DNA of 64,000 nucleotides from Neckera pumila. Its lineage: Eukaryota; Streptophyta; Bryopsida; Hypnales; Neckeraceae. The stretch spans positions 9,855,823 through 9,919,822 of the forward strand of contig OZ018408.1 of assembly GCA_963969595.1 (NCBI GenBank). The letters are read 5' to 3'. Under the pieces are notes generated by a model. It saw only the letters and a program-made list of their open reading frames with translations. It searched no databases and had not been told where the DNA came from. Positions 22,955-35,732 of this stretch are shown piece after piece (the stretch's first letter is position 1; every line of letters begins with the position of its first letter). A program made the translations under genes and the position numbers.

Positions 22955-24453
22955 AAAGTAGGTCATTAAAATAGTTATTCAAAGTCTGTACCTTGGATAT
23001 GCCAAAGTAGTCATTTTGAGTTTCCATCTTGCGCCTACCATTAAAGTAGTCATTCAAAGTCTTGTACCTTATTTCTATCAAAGTAGTCATTTTCAAGTAG
23101 TCATCTAGGTCATTCCAAGTAGTCATTAACCCCTAAAGGACCAAGTGTCCGTTCAATGGACAAGTGGGGGTTCGGGCAAGTACCTACGGGCTGAATTTTT
23201 ATCATGATTTTCTAAAACTTTTTTTGGAGATTAAAAACTGATAAGCTTTGTGGGAATATAATTTTTTTTTCATTTGGTGCCTGGGAACAAAAGTTATGCC
23301 CAAATAAGCTCAAAACAGGGGACAGGGGACAGCAAAAAAAATCTGCAAAAAATTTAATTTTTAATTTTTTTTTTTTTCCTTATAGATTATATTTTTGTCT
23401 ATTTGGGAAGCTTTGATTCATTTCATTTGGATTTTCTATGAGAAAGTTATGGACAATCTTGTTTTTTAGGCAATTAGAGCATCTTCTTGAAAAAAATAAC
23501 TTGTAGGATTCATTTTGGAATGCAATTTTTGCAATTTTTCAAATAAAAAAGTTCCACATGGTTTAGTTTTCTTGCTAAAACAATCTCACCATTGGAATTA
23601 GTGCATTTTAATTCCATCTAAAAGATATTATTATTTTAGATTTTCCTTCTATCTTGTACCTACTTCTACTTAACAATTTTTCTTAAGAATGAAAATTAAG
23701 TTCTTCTGAATTTCTTTTTTTTCCCTAGACTCTCAACCCAATTCTCTACTAGAAAGATTTAAATCTCAAAACCTTGTAGTGCAAAAAATTTAAGTTAAAA
23801 ATATTCAAAGTCAAAAAATCTAGTCCCGCAATGTGCTGAAAAAATTGTTTTTTTTCACTTCAAACGCAGATATCTTGCAATCTGGGCAGTCAAAAATTCT
23901 GAAACTTTTTCCACACATTCTCATACTAGTTAGGTATAAGATCCTACAATTAGATGTGCAAAAAAAACATTTTTCAAATTTTTTTACTCTTTGCTCTAGA
24001 AATGGCAGTTTTGAGATTTTTTTGGTAGAAAAAAGGCCTTGGTCATTTAGGGGTTAAAATAGTCATTCAAAGTCTGCACTTTAGGCCTATCAAAGTAGTT
24101 ATTTGGAGTATTCATCCAAGTCATTCCAAGTCGGCATTTGGCGTCTGTCATTTAAATAGTCATTCCAAGTTTGCACTTTACATCTGTCAAAGTAGTCATT
24201 CCAAATCTGCATCCTATGTTTATCATTAGAGTAGTCATTTCAAGTTTATAGCTTGCGTCTGTCATTAGAGTAGTCATTCAAAGTTTACAGCTTGCATCTG
24301 TCATTAGAATAGTCATTCAAAGTGTATAGCTCGCGTCTATCAAAGTAATCACTTGAATTCTCCATCCATATTTGTCATTAAATTAATCATTCAAAGTCTA
24401 TACCTTGCTTCTATCAAAGTAGTCATTCAAAGTTTGCATCTTGCGTCTATCTT
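22955..24453 (-). repeat. Degenerate 36/39-bp tandem array, interrupted by a transposon
   Basis: Units such as AGTCATTCAAAGTCTGCACC followed by TTGCGTCTATCAAAGT (36 bp), or with TCATTAGAGT at the end (39 bp), recur at least a dozen times at 22955-23125 and 24058-24453. The array is split by a TTAA-flanked element at 23130-24053. All unit lengths seen are multiples of three. On the minus strand the units translate to a repeated peptide close to DRRKVQTLNDYF, now broken by stops. It may be a decayed coding repeat. Confidence 0.8.
23130..24053 (-). mobile_element. TTAA-flanked non-autonomous element, copy B
   Basis: Left terminus CCCCTAAAGGACCAAGTGTC preceded by TTAA (23126-23129); right terminus GGCCTTGGTCATTTAGGGG followed by TTAA (24054-24057). 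The unoccupied sequence survives in neighbouring tandem units, for example GTCATTAAAATAG at 22963-22975. Length is 924 bp. The interior is homologous to copies A, C and F in reverse orientation. No transposase frame. Confidence 0.88.
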
Positions 24454-27028
24454 TTTCTACGCTAGCTAAGTATAAATGTAAAAAAGTAACCTCTATTTTG
24501 TGGTTGTTTAGTGTCCTATAGTCTTCACCTCTCCTACCATGTTCTTCACCTTTTGTAGCTAATTTAAGGCCGCTGATTCTAAATTGGAATTCCAAATTTT
24601 CAAATTTTATCATGGATGGCAAACAAAAAATTCCAATGTTTTTCTCTAGGGGTAAAAAAAAAAAATACTTCAGATGACCACTTTTATAAACTTCCTGCCT
24701 TTGAAAACACATTCTTCCTAGATTCTAGAATTCTTTCCGCTACATACCCTGAGTTTTTTCACTTAAGGTTAAAAACCTGAGGCTCCTTGCTTGGTTAAAA
24801 ACGTCCCGTCATCATCTCCAATCCAGTCCACTCGGTAACTTGACCTCCACATAAATGTAACTTTCCATTCCCATGAAACCCATAAAGTATGGTCATCGGA
24901 AGCCGGAGCCGACTTCAATTCCTCCTTCTGAACCCGCCCATGGAAAACTGCGCTGCCCCAGGCTGTCCAAGACCCGGGGTCTTGGGAGGGGGACTTCCCT
25001 TTGCTCCTCTCTCCTGGAGAGGCGCGCTCCCCAGTCTTCGGGTTCCGTGCAGCCAGCCAGCTCTTCTACTGCCATTCTGCCTCGCCACTGCAGTCAGGCG
25101 AGGACGGACGAGGCCGGCCCAAGGCTCACAGCTCCCACAGCTGCGGACAAGACAACGAAGATGAGGCCAAGCTAAGCCAGAGCCCACCTCCACCAATTGC
25201 CATGGCCATCAGCTTCAGCTTCCAGACGGGAGGCGCAATGGACGCAATATATGCCTGAGCTTCGCCTGGACTATACAGACCTGTAGTGACGATCGACTAA
25301 CTATAAGTTAGCCGCGGCGAGGAAGATATATATATACTGTATGTTTCCAGTGCTGTTTGGTTGGAGCGCGGCTGTCATCATGGCGAGGTAAGCAAGCAGC
25401 TATATATCTTAGCTGGAGTCGTGCGTGTGCGTCCTTGTCCAAGCCGATGCCCATCGATCGAGCTTGCAAAGCATTGCATTGCTAGCTGGTAGTGTTGGCC
25501 GGAGTAGTACTCATGAGCATCAGCTACCTTAGCAGCTGGTGGCCACGCCAGTTGGTGCGTCATCGCTAGCTGGCGGCTCTTCGCTTGTCTCCTTCCTTCC
25601 TTCTCGCCATGGCCGGTTTGCATCAACATTCAATGCATTGCAAGGCGTTTCGTTTCGAACGGCCATAGCGCTAGCTAGCTAGCTCGCTCGAGCTCTCCTC
25701 ATGCCAAGCATGTTCACGGAATAATATTTAACTCAAATCAATCTATTGGGACTAGTTAGCCCCTCGATCAGTATTCTCGCTCCCTAGCCTGGCGATGGTT
25801 TGCCGGTTAAGAGCTAGCTCCGTGGGTATTAGCTGGCTTCGATGCCGCCATTGTACTTGTGGGTTCAAGCACAGAAGCTCGGGAGCGCTATATTCCTCTT
25901 CTTAAGGATCAGTATCTTTGCTGACGGTCGCGTCGGGTGTTAGTAATGGCAGGGTGCTTGCTGAGCTGGTAATGACTGTCAATTCTTGTGCAGCAAGGAA
26001 GGTAGCTGAAGGGTCCATTCTTGACTTCATTTGAATTTTGCTATGGTGGAGAGGGGGGGGAAGGAGAGAGAGATAGAGAGAAGAGTTGTTTTGTTTGAGG
26101 GCTGAGCATTTGGGCTATGGTGAAGCTGGGTTGCAATCGAGGTTGTATTTGTGTAGGCTAAATTCTTGAGAACCGAGTGTTTAATGAGTCGGTTTGAATG
26201 AATAGAGGTTTTGTGATAACTTTGGGTATAGAAGGTGAAGAGCATGACTGGGATTGAATTTTTGTACTATGATGAAATCATTCGGACGTACGCCACTCTT
26301 CCTGGGTCCCCAATGGAGGAAAATTTAGGATAGAAGCTGTTCAATGCTGTTTGTCATAGTATCTTTGATGTTGCAATTTCACTTGGATATGGAATGTGTG
26401 GCCGAAACGAGCAGGTACAGTGTATAGAAGTCTTCTTAGGTGCAGCTTCCTGGGTATAGTCAGTTACTGACACCGGTCATCATAGCCTGCAGTGCAGGTA
26501 AATTTTTTGGTCGAGTGCTCTTGTGGTCGTCAAAGCAAGGCGATAATCATACTCAACTGTCTTCCTCTTTTACAGATATTTTTGATGATTGGGAGTGGAT
26601 TGGATTGCACTCATGTGTGACACGAAGTCTAGCGGCACTGATGCAGCATCTGGATGTTGTGTAACAGCGCTGATCAAGGATCCTTGTGGTGAGATCCACA
26701 TGATCTTGCAGGATAAGTAAGGATTCTAATCCTCCTCTAATTCAGTCTGTTTTTCAGACTTTGCAGCAAGGGATTGTTCTATTCGGTTTAATCATTTATT
26801 TTGTTGTATTACATGATGCAATTTTTAGGCAGAATGGCATGTTTCAGAGTCAGCTTTCAATTGTGTCAGAATCCATCTTACGAAGACGGGGAGAATTGAT
26901 AAACTCTGATAATTATATTGATTCGTGGTTTCTTTGTCCAGGACTCCACAGGGATGGACTGCAGGGCTGGCGCTTGCGAGCCCACAAGATATAAGGCACA
27001 TAACTTGAGCCCAGCGAAGGGAGTGGAG
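24454..27028. other. Upstream region of the subtilase gene
   Basis: 24870-25260 is GC-rich, with overlapping open frames on both strands that I cannot assign to any family. 25300-27028 may contain the promoter, 5' UTR and possible leader introns of the gene starting at 27029. No other gene is recognised. Confidence 0.4.
25327..25336 (+). promoter_or_regulatory. Candidate TATA box
   Basis: TATATATATA lies about 50 bases upstream of an ATGGCGAG followed by a consensus splice donor GTAAGC (donor at 25387). It is 1.7 kb before the subtilase ATG. It could drive a transcript whose leader is spliced to the 27-kb exon. Placement is inference. Confidence 0.3.
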
Positions 27029-30000
27029 ATGGAAGTTGCGTTGCTGAGCTGGGTCAGATGGATTCTAGTGGTTAGTCTATCATTAGGGGCTCTTATGCCT
27101 GGTTATGAAGCGAAGCTTGCAGATGTCGACACGTACATGGTGCTCCTGGAAGGTAAGCCCGTCGTTGGGTATAAAGGGGAGATTCCTGGTTTGCGAGGCA
27201 CAGCGAAGTACTTCACAAACAACTGGAAGAAACATCATCGAAGGTATGTTGTACCGTTTTTCACAAACTTTAAAGTCTCATTTTAGATTCACCTATGGTG
27301 CACACTTGCATTCATACTGATTGTTTATCACATCTATTTTTGAGTTTTTCTCATAATGTTGTCCCGTCACCCTCCCAATTACTTGACCAGTTGGTGAAAA
27401 TTGCATTAAAATGTCAACACTGCTATCGTAATCTTCTGTAGTCAGTGATCTATAGCCAAAAGATATGACCAATAATCATTTTTTTCTTCTTCCAGAGCTC
27501 ATGTAAAGGACTTGGTGCGGAAGTACGAAAACCATTTAATTCAAAAGCACCATTCAGTTCTCAGCGATGTCTTCCAGGAGCTGAACTTCACCAAGCTCTA
27601 CAGCTTCACTCACATCCTCAATGGGGCTGCTGTTCGACTGACGTCTCACCAGGTACAGAATTTTAAGCTCTTTTAGGTCCTGATGCGATTATATCTGTTG
27701 TCTAAACGTGATTTTGTTAATAGTGAAAGTGACTATTGAAAAGTACGTATCATGGGCAAGTTCTCATGTTGTCTACCCCCTCCATCTGTGACTACCACGA
27801 ATCATGACCGGGTTGTATTGAGGGTTGTATCGCTAGAATGGGATAATTAGGCACAAGAAAAGACAATACTCCCTCCGTCCCGAAATACGTGTCCAGATTG
27901 GAAATTAGCGTTTTTTTCAGTAGTTTTAATTTAGATTGCAATGAACACAGACAGTGCTCTTCATTGATTTAGGTCAAATAAAATTTGTGCCCTTCTAAAT
28001 TATGCATTTACAATATGGTCAATGAAATTGGTATAAAGAACATGAGGTTCCAGTGCGGACACTTATTTTGAGACGGAGGGAATACAAATTTACACACTTT
28101 TGACAAGTTCGGTGTTTAGTCACAACAGAAATCAGTCCAGATTCAGTATGTCCATTGACGTCCTTCTAGAATTTATATAACCAGATTTTATATGTTTTGT
28201 AAGCATATGTTATTTTGCTGTTATCAGAGATTGATAACAGTGCACTTGTGTAAGCGAAAATTGCGCTAACCTGAAACCCATTACGGTATAGTGGTAAATT
28301 ATAATCTCGAAGACGTGTGTCCCTGTTGTAGGCCGCGAAGTTGGCGGAGCATCCTTCAGTGGTGCATGTGCAGAAGAGTTACAAAGTGCAATTGTCAACG
28401 GTGCACACTCCAGAGTACCTGGGACTCCCTTTGGGGATTTGGTCGGAGATGGGTGGAGTATTCGGTGCCGGGGAAAACGTGGTCATAGGCATAGTGGACA
28501 CCGGCATTGACCCCACGCATCCTAGTTTCTCGACTGCAGGAGAGAAGCCCTATGGTCCTCTGCCAAAGTTCCGAGGAAGCTGTGAGGTTGCCAAAGAGTT
28601 TCCCGCTGGCTCTTGCAATGGAAAAATCGTTGCAGCCCGGCATTTTGCTGCCGCTGCCAGTGAAGATGGTGTATTTAATGCCTCTCTGCATTATGCATCC
28701 CCGTTGGACGGCGACGGTCATGGAAGGTTATTAAATTTCTTCACTCACTTCTAGGGCTCTCCTATCATCATCGTTTCAGTGTTTAATGACGTGTGTATAA
28801 ACTTCTATCATGTTCAATTCGAATGCAACATCATCCTACCTGGGAACATCTCTAATTGATAAGGCAGGTGTCCATGTATTTTATATGACTGAGCTTATGC
28901 AGTAATTTCCGCACAAATGTTTTTTGCCTATTTCTCAGTCTTGTGTGGAGAATTTCTTGCAGCCACGTGGCTTCTACTGCTGCTGGGAACTACGGAGTGC
29001 CAGTCGTACTCAACAATGTGACATATGGTAAAGCAAGTGGCATGGCACCCAGAGCGAGGTGAGTTCAATTGCCCTGTACTTGAAAGTTACAGGAGCTAGA
29101 CTACATCTCATCACTCATCTAACAAGCCTCTGTAAATCACCTGGCTTCTACGTCGATAAAACTAATGAGGCAAGAATGTATTAATCTTGTCTGTGGTATG
29201 CACAAGCAAGGATCCTTAATTTGTATCTAGGAAGTCCTAGACATGAATCGATGTTCCTGCACTCAGTTCTCTTCGTCAAGGGTGCTCAATTAGGAAAGGC
29301 AATTAAGCCCTGGAGGGCCAAGGATTCGTGGTTTTAAACGATGAATTCAACTGATCATACTGGGGCAAATATAATTAAGATAGGGGGACGAATTTTATGT
29401 CGACAGGATCAGTGGAGAACACTGCATGTGAATAGGGGTGACATCTTGACTGTTTCCAGATTTCTGTATTTGTCAGTGCCTGGTATTCCTGTTCAAGTGA
29501 ACTAACAGCAAGTTCTTCTTTTGTCGTTCAGAATTGCAGTTTACAAGGCATTGTTTCCGATTATAGGGGGGTTCATACCAGATGTTATTGCAGCTTGCGA
29601 TAAGGTTCGTTTTCCATTGTCAACTTGGTTACTTCAAGCCTCTCCAAGCTCCTTGACATTTAGGAAAACCTCAGTTGTGACACGCAAACGTTGACGTCCA
29701 GACACGATGAAAAGCTTCTGTCGCTAACTTTGATGCAAAGTCTTTGTTATTGTTGTAGAATCTCAAGTGGCTTTTGTTGCAGGCTGTTGCGGATGGAGTT
29801 GACATACTAAATCTGTCTCTTGGACCTAATGCCCCACCTGGAGGTCCTCCAAGTACCTTCTTGAATATTCTGGATGTAGCACTCCTGAATGCTGTCAAAG
29901 CGAACATTCTTGTTGTTCAAGCGGCTGGAAACGGGGGTCCTTTTCCCAAGTCGGTAACATCCTTCAGTCCCTGGGTGCTCTCGGTTGCAGCCGGAGTCGA

Positions 30001-33000
30001 TGACAGGACTTATCGGAACGTGATCACTCTTGGAGATAACAAGGTTCTGAACGGAACAGGAATAGCTCGTAAGTAATTTCATGAACTTTTTGTAGCTTCT
30101 ATTTACAAAAAAGTTCTTAAGATTTTCATGAAGTGTGCATTATAATTACAGAAGTGTTTCTTTCGAGAACTTGGAAATGTACATACAAGGTAATCTGAAT
30201 CTTAAGCAAGCTAGACTACCTTCTCCCTCACTATGCATGCTATCTACTTCTGCGATCATTCGCGTGATATTACTCTTCTGATGGAGTGTTGGCGTTTTGT
30301 GATCACAGCGGCGACAAAAGGTGAAGCCCTGTACCCATTAATTTTAGCTCAAGATGCAACACTGCAAGGACAAAGCAATCCGCTCTTCTCCCCAAGCGAT
30401 TGCCAAGAGCCTTCTCTGTTTAACAAAGCTGTGATCAGTGGCAAACTTCTCATCTGCACATTCGGCTTCAGTTACATTTTTGGCGGAAGTACATTACAGC
30501 AATTGGTGAAGACTGTGGAGGCTGTAGGCGCAAGTGGTGTGGTGTTGGTTGTGGATAGTGACGGCTCTGGCAGCAAGTTTGACCCTGCGCCCCTTCGAGT
30601 CCCTGCCATTGCCCTTCTCAATACAGTTGACTCAACTGTAAGCCTTCATCACCTCATCAATTAGTTGCTGGCAAGAAGCTTTCAAGCATTGAGATCACAC
30701 TGTCGATCAACAAAATCTTCGAATAAGGCGACTAGCTATAGATCGCACAGGTCGAAGCTACAAGCTTCAGTTGAGATAACTAGAAATCGATTTCATTTGT
30801 TTGTCTTGTTACTGGTCAATGTTGACTTCACACGAATCTAAGTAAGAAGAAAACATCAGCATGAAAAGTTGTCTCTTACTTCAAGCTACGTACCTCATTG
30901 ACTTGCGTTGGACATTTGTTACTTCAAATGAGTCATAAATTTATACAATGGATTATTTTAAGTTTGTTTTCAATCTCAAGCTTGTTGCTTCAACCTCAAG
31001 TGGCAACTTCCAGTAACTACTCATATGTGCTATGCCAGGCCCTTCTGAGCTACTACGAAGCCAAAACCAAGAAGGACCAGACCGGGAAAGTCCTCTCGTT
31101 CGGAGCTTCGGCGAAAGTGGGCAATGGTCAAAGGACATTCTACACGGGCCAGGCCCAGCAGGTGGCCTTGTTCTCCTCCCGAGGACCCAACGTGAAAGAT
31201 TTCAACTTCAATGAGGCTGATGTTTTGAAACCCAACGTCATGGGACCGGGTTTTCTCATCTGGGGAGCGTGGACTCCCATCGCTGTCGACAACGCTGCTT
31301 ATCAGGGTATAACATACATTCCGCTTCAGCATTTGTATGTGTGTACTTTTTATTGCTTGTGCCTAGCTGCACTTCTTCGATCCTGGTTAGACAAATATTA
31401 ATACTGTTTCTTTCTCTTGCCTTCTTGCTACTTCATGAAGGTAGAGTTCATCGAATTTCTTAAAGTGCACATGATTTTTGAAAAAGTGTACTATGCGTAA
31501 ATTCATAACCAGCGAATTTTCCACAAAAATGGTTGCAAAAGGTATCAACTGGAAAGAGGGGGTCGATAGACTCTAATCCGCCTAGTTTTAATTACCATAT
31601 TAGAAGCACCATATTGAAGTGGAATAGGTGGAATGAAATTACGAAGCAGAAAACCTACTTTGTGCCTTTGACAACTTCGGTGCAAGAGAATTTGCGATGC
31701 TTAACCAAGTTCCAAGTTCCAATTTTAGGGTTTTAAGGTTTCGGGAGTTGCGTTGAGGTGGTTTGGTGTTGAACTTGTAGGCGAACGGTTTGCAATGATG
31801 TCGGGAACAAGTATGGCAACCCCTCATGTGACGGGTCTGTCTGCACTGCTGAAAGCCAAGTACCCAACGTGGAGTCCAGCCGCGCTGTCGTCCGCCTTGG
31901 CCACTACAGCTGATGTCCTCGACCGGCAAGGGCGATCCATCCAGTCGCAACAAATTTCTGGAGGTGCTACTCCTTTGTTGCAAGATGCTACTCCCTATGA
32001 AATGGGAAGTGGAGCACTTAACATCAATGCTGCCAAAAATCCAGGCCTCGTTTTCGATGCAGGTTAGTCCGTCCTCTGTCCATCAACTCTTCTGCAAGGC
32101 CAGTCGATCTTGTACACCCATTTATCCAAGCAGTCGTTACTTGCACCGAGCTGAACTCCCTGGTCCTTCACTTACCATGTATCACTTGTAGATTGTCATG
32201 GCATTGCCAGAGAATCCTTGTTGAGCACCCACCCTCTGCATCGGCATAAAAATGAGTCCCTCACACCTTGTCCAGAGCTTCATTTGAGCAAAAGAAAGCT
32301 CCTTAAGCTAACTAACCATTCTCCTCGCACGTCAGAGCTTTAATTTTGATCTACTCTGGTTCGATATAGTTCTGGTCTAAATAATTTTTTGGTATCATCG
32401 TGTGGATAATGCTTGTACGTAGTCTTATTCCTATAGCAGTTTGGCACCTCCCCCATGACACGAACTCAAGATCATGCACAAGTGAAATCTAGATTCCTTT
32501 TCCTAAGGTGTCAAGGAAACTCCACACGAATGCAATAACAGTTCAGAATCGTACAGATTCAAAAAGCAAAACCAAAATCAAACAATGGGTTAAATACATC
32601 AAAATCAAACATGGGTTTATACATCAATTAGGGTTTAGGGTTCCTTTTCCTTAGGTGTTAGAAACTTCTCAAGAATCCAATGCAGTCCAGCATCAGCATC
32701 GTACAAAGTCAAACATGGGTCAATACATCAAGGAGGGTTTAGGGTTTAGGGTTTAGGGTTTAGGGTTTAGGTTTAGGTTTAGGAATCCAATAAAAGTTTA
32801 GATTCAAAAATCAAAATCAAAATCAAACACTGGCCAATACACCAAAACCAAACACGAGTTAATACATCAAAATCAAACATGGGTTAATCCATCAGTTTAG
32901 GAGTTTCAGTTTCAGTTTCAGTTTTTCAGTTTTTAGGGATTAGGGGTTAGGGGTTACGGTTAACACCTCCAAATCTCGGTCCCTAGCTCACATCAGTTTG

Positions 33001-33437
33001 TTCGTCTTTCTCTCCCAGGTCACCTCGACTACGTGAAGTTCCTCTGCTCCGGCAACATGTCCACCCCCTTAGAAGTCTTCTCCGCCACCAAAAGCTTATG
33101 CCCCCACGCTGCCGGCATTCCCGCTGACCTCAACACTCCCTCCATCACCTTCGCTACTCTGGTGGGCACCAAATCCATCGCCAGGACCGTGACGAACGTC
33201 ATGACCGTCGGGGAGAGCTACAATCTCACCTGGACGAACCCTCAAGACGTCATTCTCACGGCCACTCCTTCGCAATTCGCAATCGGCGTTGGAAGCACCA
33301 ATACTCAAACCATCCAATTCTCCCTGCGCGTCACTGCAGCGTCGCAGGAAGCCTCGTTTGGGAGGATCACGTTCAAAGGAGACGCGGGACATGCTCTACA
33401 TATTCCTGTCTCGGTGGGAATCAAGCATCTTGCTTAG
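27029..33437 (+). CDS. Subtilisin-like serine protease, SBT2 type
   Basis: Ten coding exons join in phase with GT-AG junctions: 27029-27243, 27496-27652, 28332-28726, 28963-29058, 29532-29604, 29783-30068, 30309-30637, 31039-31306, 31781-32062, 33019-33437. Product: 839 aa. Order: signal peptide (about residues 1-27), I9 propeptide ending in an NGAAVRLT-type motif, then the S8 catalytic triad with Asp180 (IVDTGID), His254 (DGDGHGSH) and Ser617 (GTSMATPHV), oxyanion Asn362 (AAGNGGP), a PA-type insertion around 410-530, and a C-terminal Fn3-like domain. Family, length and the long propeptide fit the SBT2 subgroup of plant subtilases, secreted processing or degradative proteases. All catalytic residues are present and no frame breaks are needed, so the gene appears functional. 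Intron 2 carries a Stowaway MITE and intron 9 telomere-type repeats. Confidence 0.93.
27869..28082. mobile_element. Stowaway-type MITE in subtilase intron 2
   Basis: Termini CTCCCTCCGTCCCGAAATAC and the inverted counterpart ending TTTTGAGACGGAGGGAA, flanked by TA on both sides (27867-27868 and 28083-28084). Length is 214 bp, with no coding capacity. The CTCCCTCCGTCCC terminus and TA target duplication are the hallmark of Stowaway (Tc1/mariner-related) MITEs. Confidence 0.9.
32733..32783 (+). repeat. Interstitial telomere-type repeat in subtilase intron 9
   Basis: Consecutive TTTAGGG units, the Arabidopsis-type plant telomere repeat, pass into shorter TTTAGG units. A further pair is at 32628-32641 and TTAGGGG-type variants at 32939-32957. 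The surrounding intron also has short direct repeats of the type AAATCAAACATGGGTTAATA. It is internal to a gene, so it is not a chromosome end. Confidence 0.9.
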
Positions 33438-35732
33438 TAGGGACGGCTTCTAATTCCCCTTTTCTGCTGCTTTTCCTGTTTTTGACCGAGTTTGAGGGGA
33501 GCACAGAATTGCTGGTTTGCTCGATCTTTGGTAGGCGATGCTATTAGGTAGTTTGATGAACATTCAGTTTTTCTCTACAAGTGGATCATCAGAAAGATCA
33601 CCTTCATGGGATCTTTCTCCACATTCATGTCTTTGTTGACATTAGGCATCTTGCTTAGACTGTTCCTTTTTTTGGTTTTGAGGTGAGGTGTTTGTTGGGC
33701 TGGTGGCTTACCCTGCGATCAGCGGTGAGGTTCGGAACAGATTTTAGGTAGTTTTGATATACATTTTTCTCTACAAGTGGATTGTTTTGAAGATCGCCTT
33801 CGTGATCTTCAGGATGTTTTCTCCCCATTCTTGTCTTTGTTGGCATTGGGCATCTTGTCTTGCAATCCTAAACAAGCTCCCGCAAAACAATACTCCGTAT
33901 TAGGTTATTGGATGAACACTTTTCAGTTTAGTACTAGTGGATTGTTCTCAGGATCATTTTCACGGGGAGTTTAGGATGTTGTAGTTGAGGTTAGAGCCAT
34001 TGGTTTACCCTGTGGTCAACAATGTTAGCATGTGAGTGTAGAGATGTGAACCTATGAGCCTTGAATCTAATTGTAGGTGTGTACCTACAACCATTTGAAA
34101 GTGTTTATATTATATGTACTTATATAGTAACATAGGTATGTTATAACATGAAAAGAGTCTATAATTTTGGTATCTATAATATAGACATTTATAACTATAA
34201 AAGGTGCCTATAGATTCTTAGGTTCCTAGGTTCAAAGATTCTATGTTCACATGCTAACACTCCCCCTTGTGATCAACTTTGAGCTTTTTGATGGATATTA
34301 GATTGCTTGAGGAATATTTTTCTCTAAAATTGAATTATCCTATATATCACCTTCAATTGTAGAAAAAGTAGAGTACAAGTTTTACTATAATTATAGTTGT
34401 TGTAAGAAATATGGATTTTTATTAATGAAAATTTTAGATTATAATATGACTTTACCTTAATACATTGTAAAACAAAATTTGAACTATTGTACAATATAGT
34501 TTTAAGCCCTAAAAGTTCAGATGTTCAAATTTTGGATAATGAATGAATGTAAACATGTCTTAAGCATATAAAACCTTGTTTTTTTCATCCATCTCAATGT
34601 TGATTTACACTTGTGTTAGTTCTCTTACATTTATACAATATAGATTTTTAGAGTGTTTCTTTATAAAATTTTTGCAATTCAAGAAGCACAAATATATTTG
34701 ATTCAAAACTAATTTGTTGAGTTTAAACTAAAAAATGCTATTCTAAAATGCCTTAAATATATAAGTAAAATAAAATCTCAAAAAAGTTCCAAATTTTTTT
34801 ATACTCTTTAGAAAGAACTTGCAATTTTTGGTTTCAAATTTTATTGAAAAATATTCTTTAGTTTAGTAGATAATGTAACAATATAGATATGATTTGTTAA
34901 TTACATTTACAAATTTTGTTTAAAAGCCATCTTGAATTTATTGTTCTAAATTTCATTTCACAAAACATTTTTACAAATTTGTAAATACAAAGTACCTTCT
35001 AATCCTTATCTAAATGGACTAAAATATTTGAAATAAAAATTTAAAAAAAAAAAGCATACTTCTCATAGAAAAAAAACACATATTTTTATTTAATTGTGAA
35101 TATATACTTTGGGCCAATGTCATTATTTTGCAATGAGATTTTTTGCTCTATTTGTACTATAAGTGTAATTTCTTGATGACCCAATCCTTTACAAAATGGG
35201 CCAAAATTGCTAACAACTTGAGCAATTTGTTTGCTCATTTTTTCTTCAAATCAGATAGAATATAACCATAGGATCTTGAAATTAGCATTGAAAGTGAGCA
35301 CTTCAAAAAAATTCAGATTATTTGACACACAATTTAGGAGATATTTAATTTTGAATTTTTTCTTAGGTTAATGGAAATACAGGGCAGCACATTTTGAAGG
35401 AGCATATTTTTGTGAAAATATTTTGAAATGATGCCCTTTTGTGCTTAGTGAAAGATAAGAGTGTCTAGGATGTATATGTGAAATTTCATAACATCCCAAA
35501 AATTTTACAATTCATGGTCAAACTTGCAATGCATAGTAGTCACTGAAATTTGAGTAGTTTTTGCAAGAGAGAAAAGAATAGGACACTTGTCTTCTCCTTG
35601 AGCTCCTTAGATTTGCCCTTTTCAAGGTGGATCTGACCTTTGTGAGGTGGGCAAGAAGCACGCTAACTTTCTAGTTCAAGCCCAAACCAAAGCCAAAAAA
35701 ACAAGTTGTAAACTACATTATATTTCTGAACT
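33438..35732. other. Subtilase 3' flank and AT-rich repeat-derived DNA
   Basis: The first ~500 bases probably hold the 3' UTR and include a locally duplicated stretch (33540-33640 compared with 33740-33850). 34300-35000 is diverged but related to 39510-40900, indicating a dispersed repeat family. No gene is recognised. Confidence 0.45.

Noticed and set aside
22955..24453. 36/39-bp repeats considered as a CRISPR array or centromeric satellite
   Set aside because: There are no spacers, unit length is variable and the array is short.
24873..25258. Overlapping GC-rich open frames of 60-100 aa on both strands
   Set aside because: Several frames are open at once through base composition, and none shows a recognisable motif.
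34495..34525. TTAAGCCCTAAAAG as a possible TTAA-family left end
   Set aside because: The inner terminus (GGACCAA) is missing and no partner end is visible.
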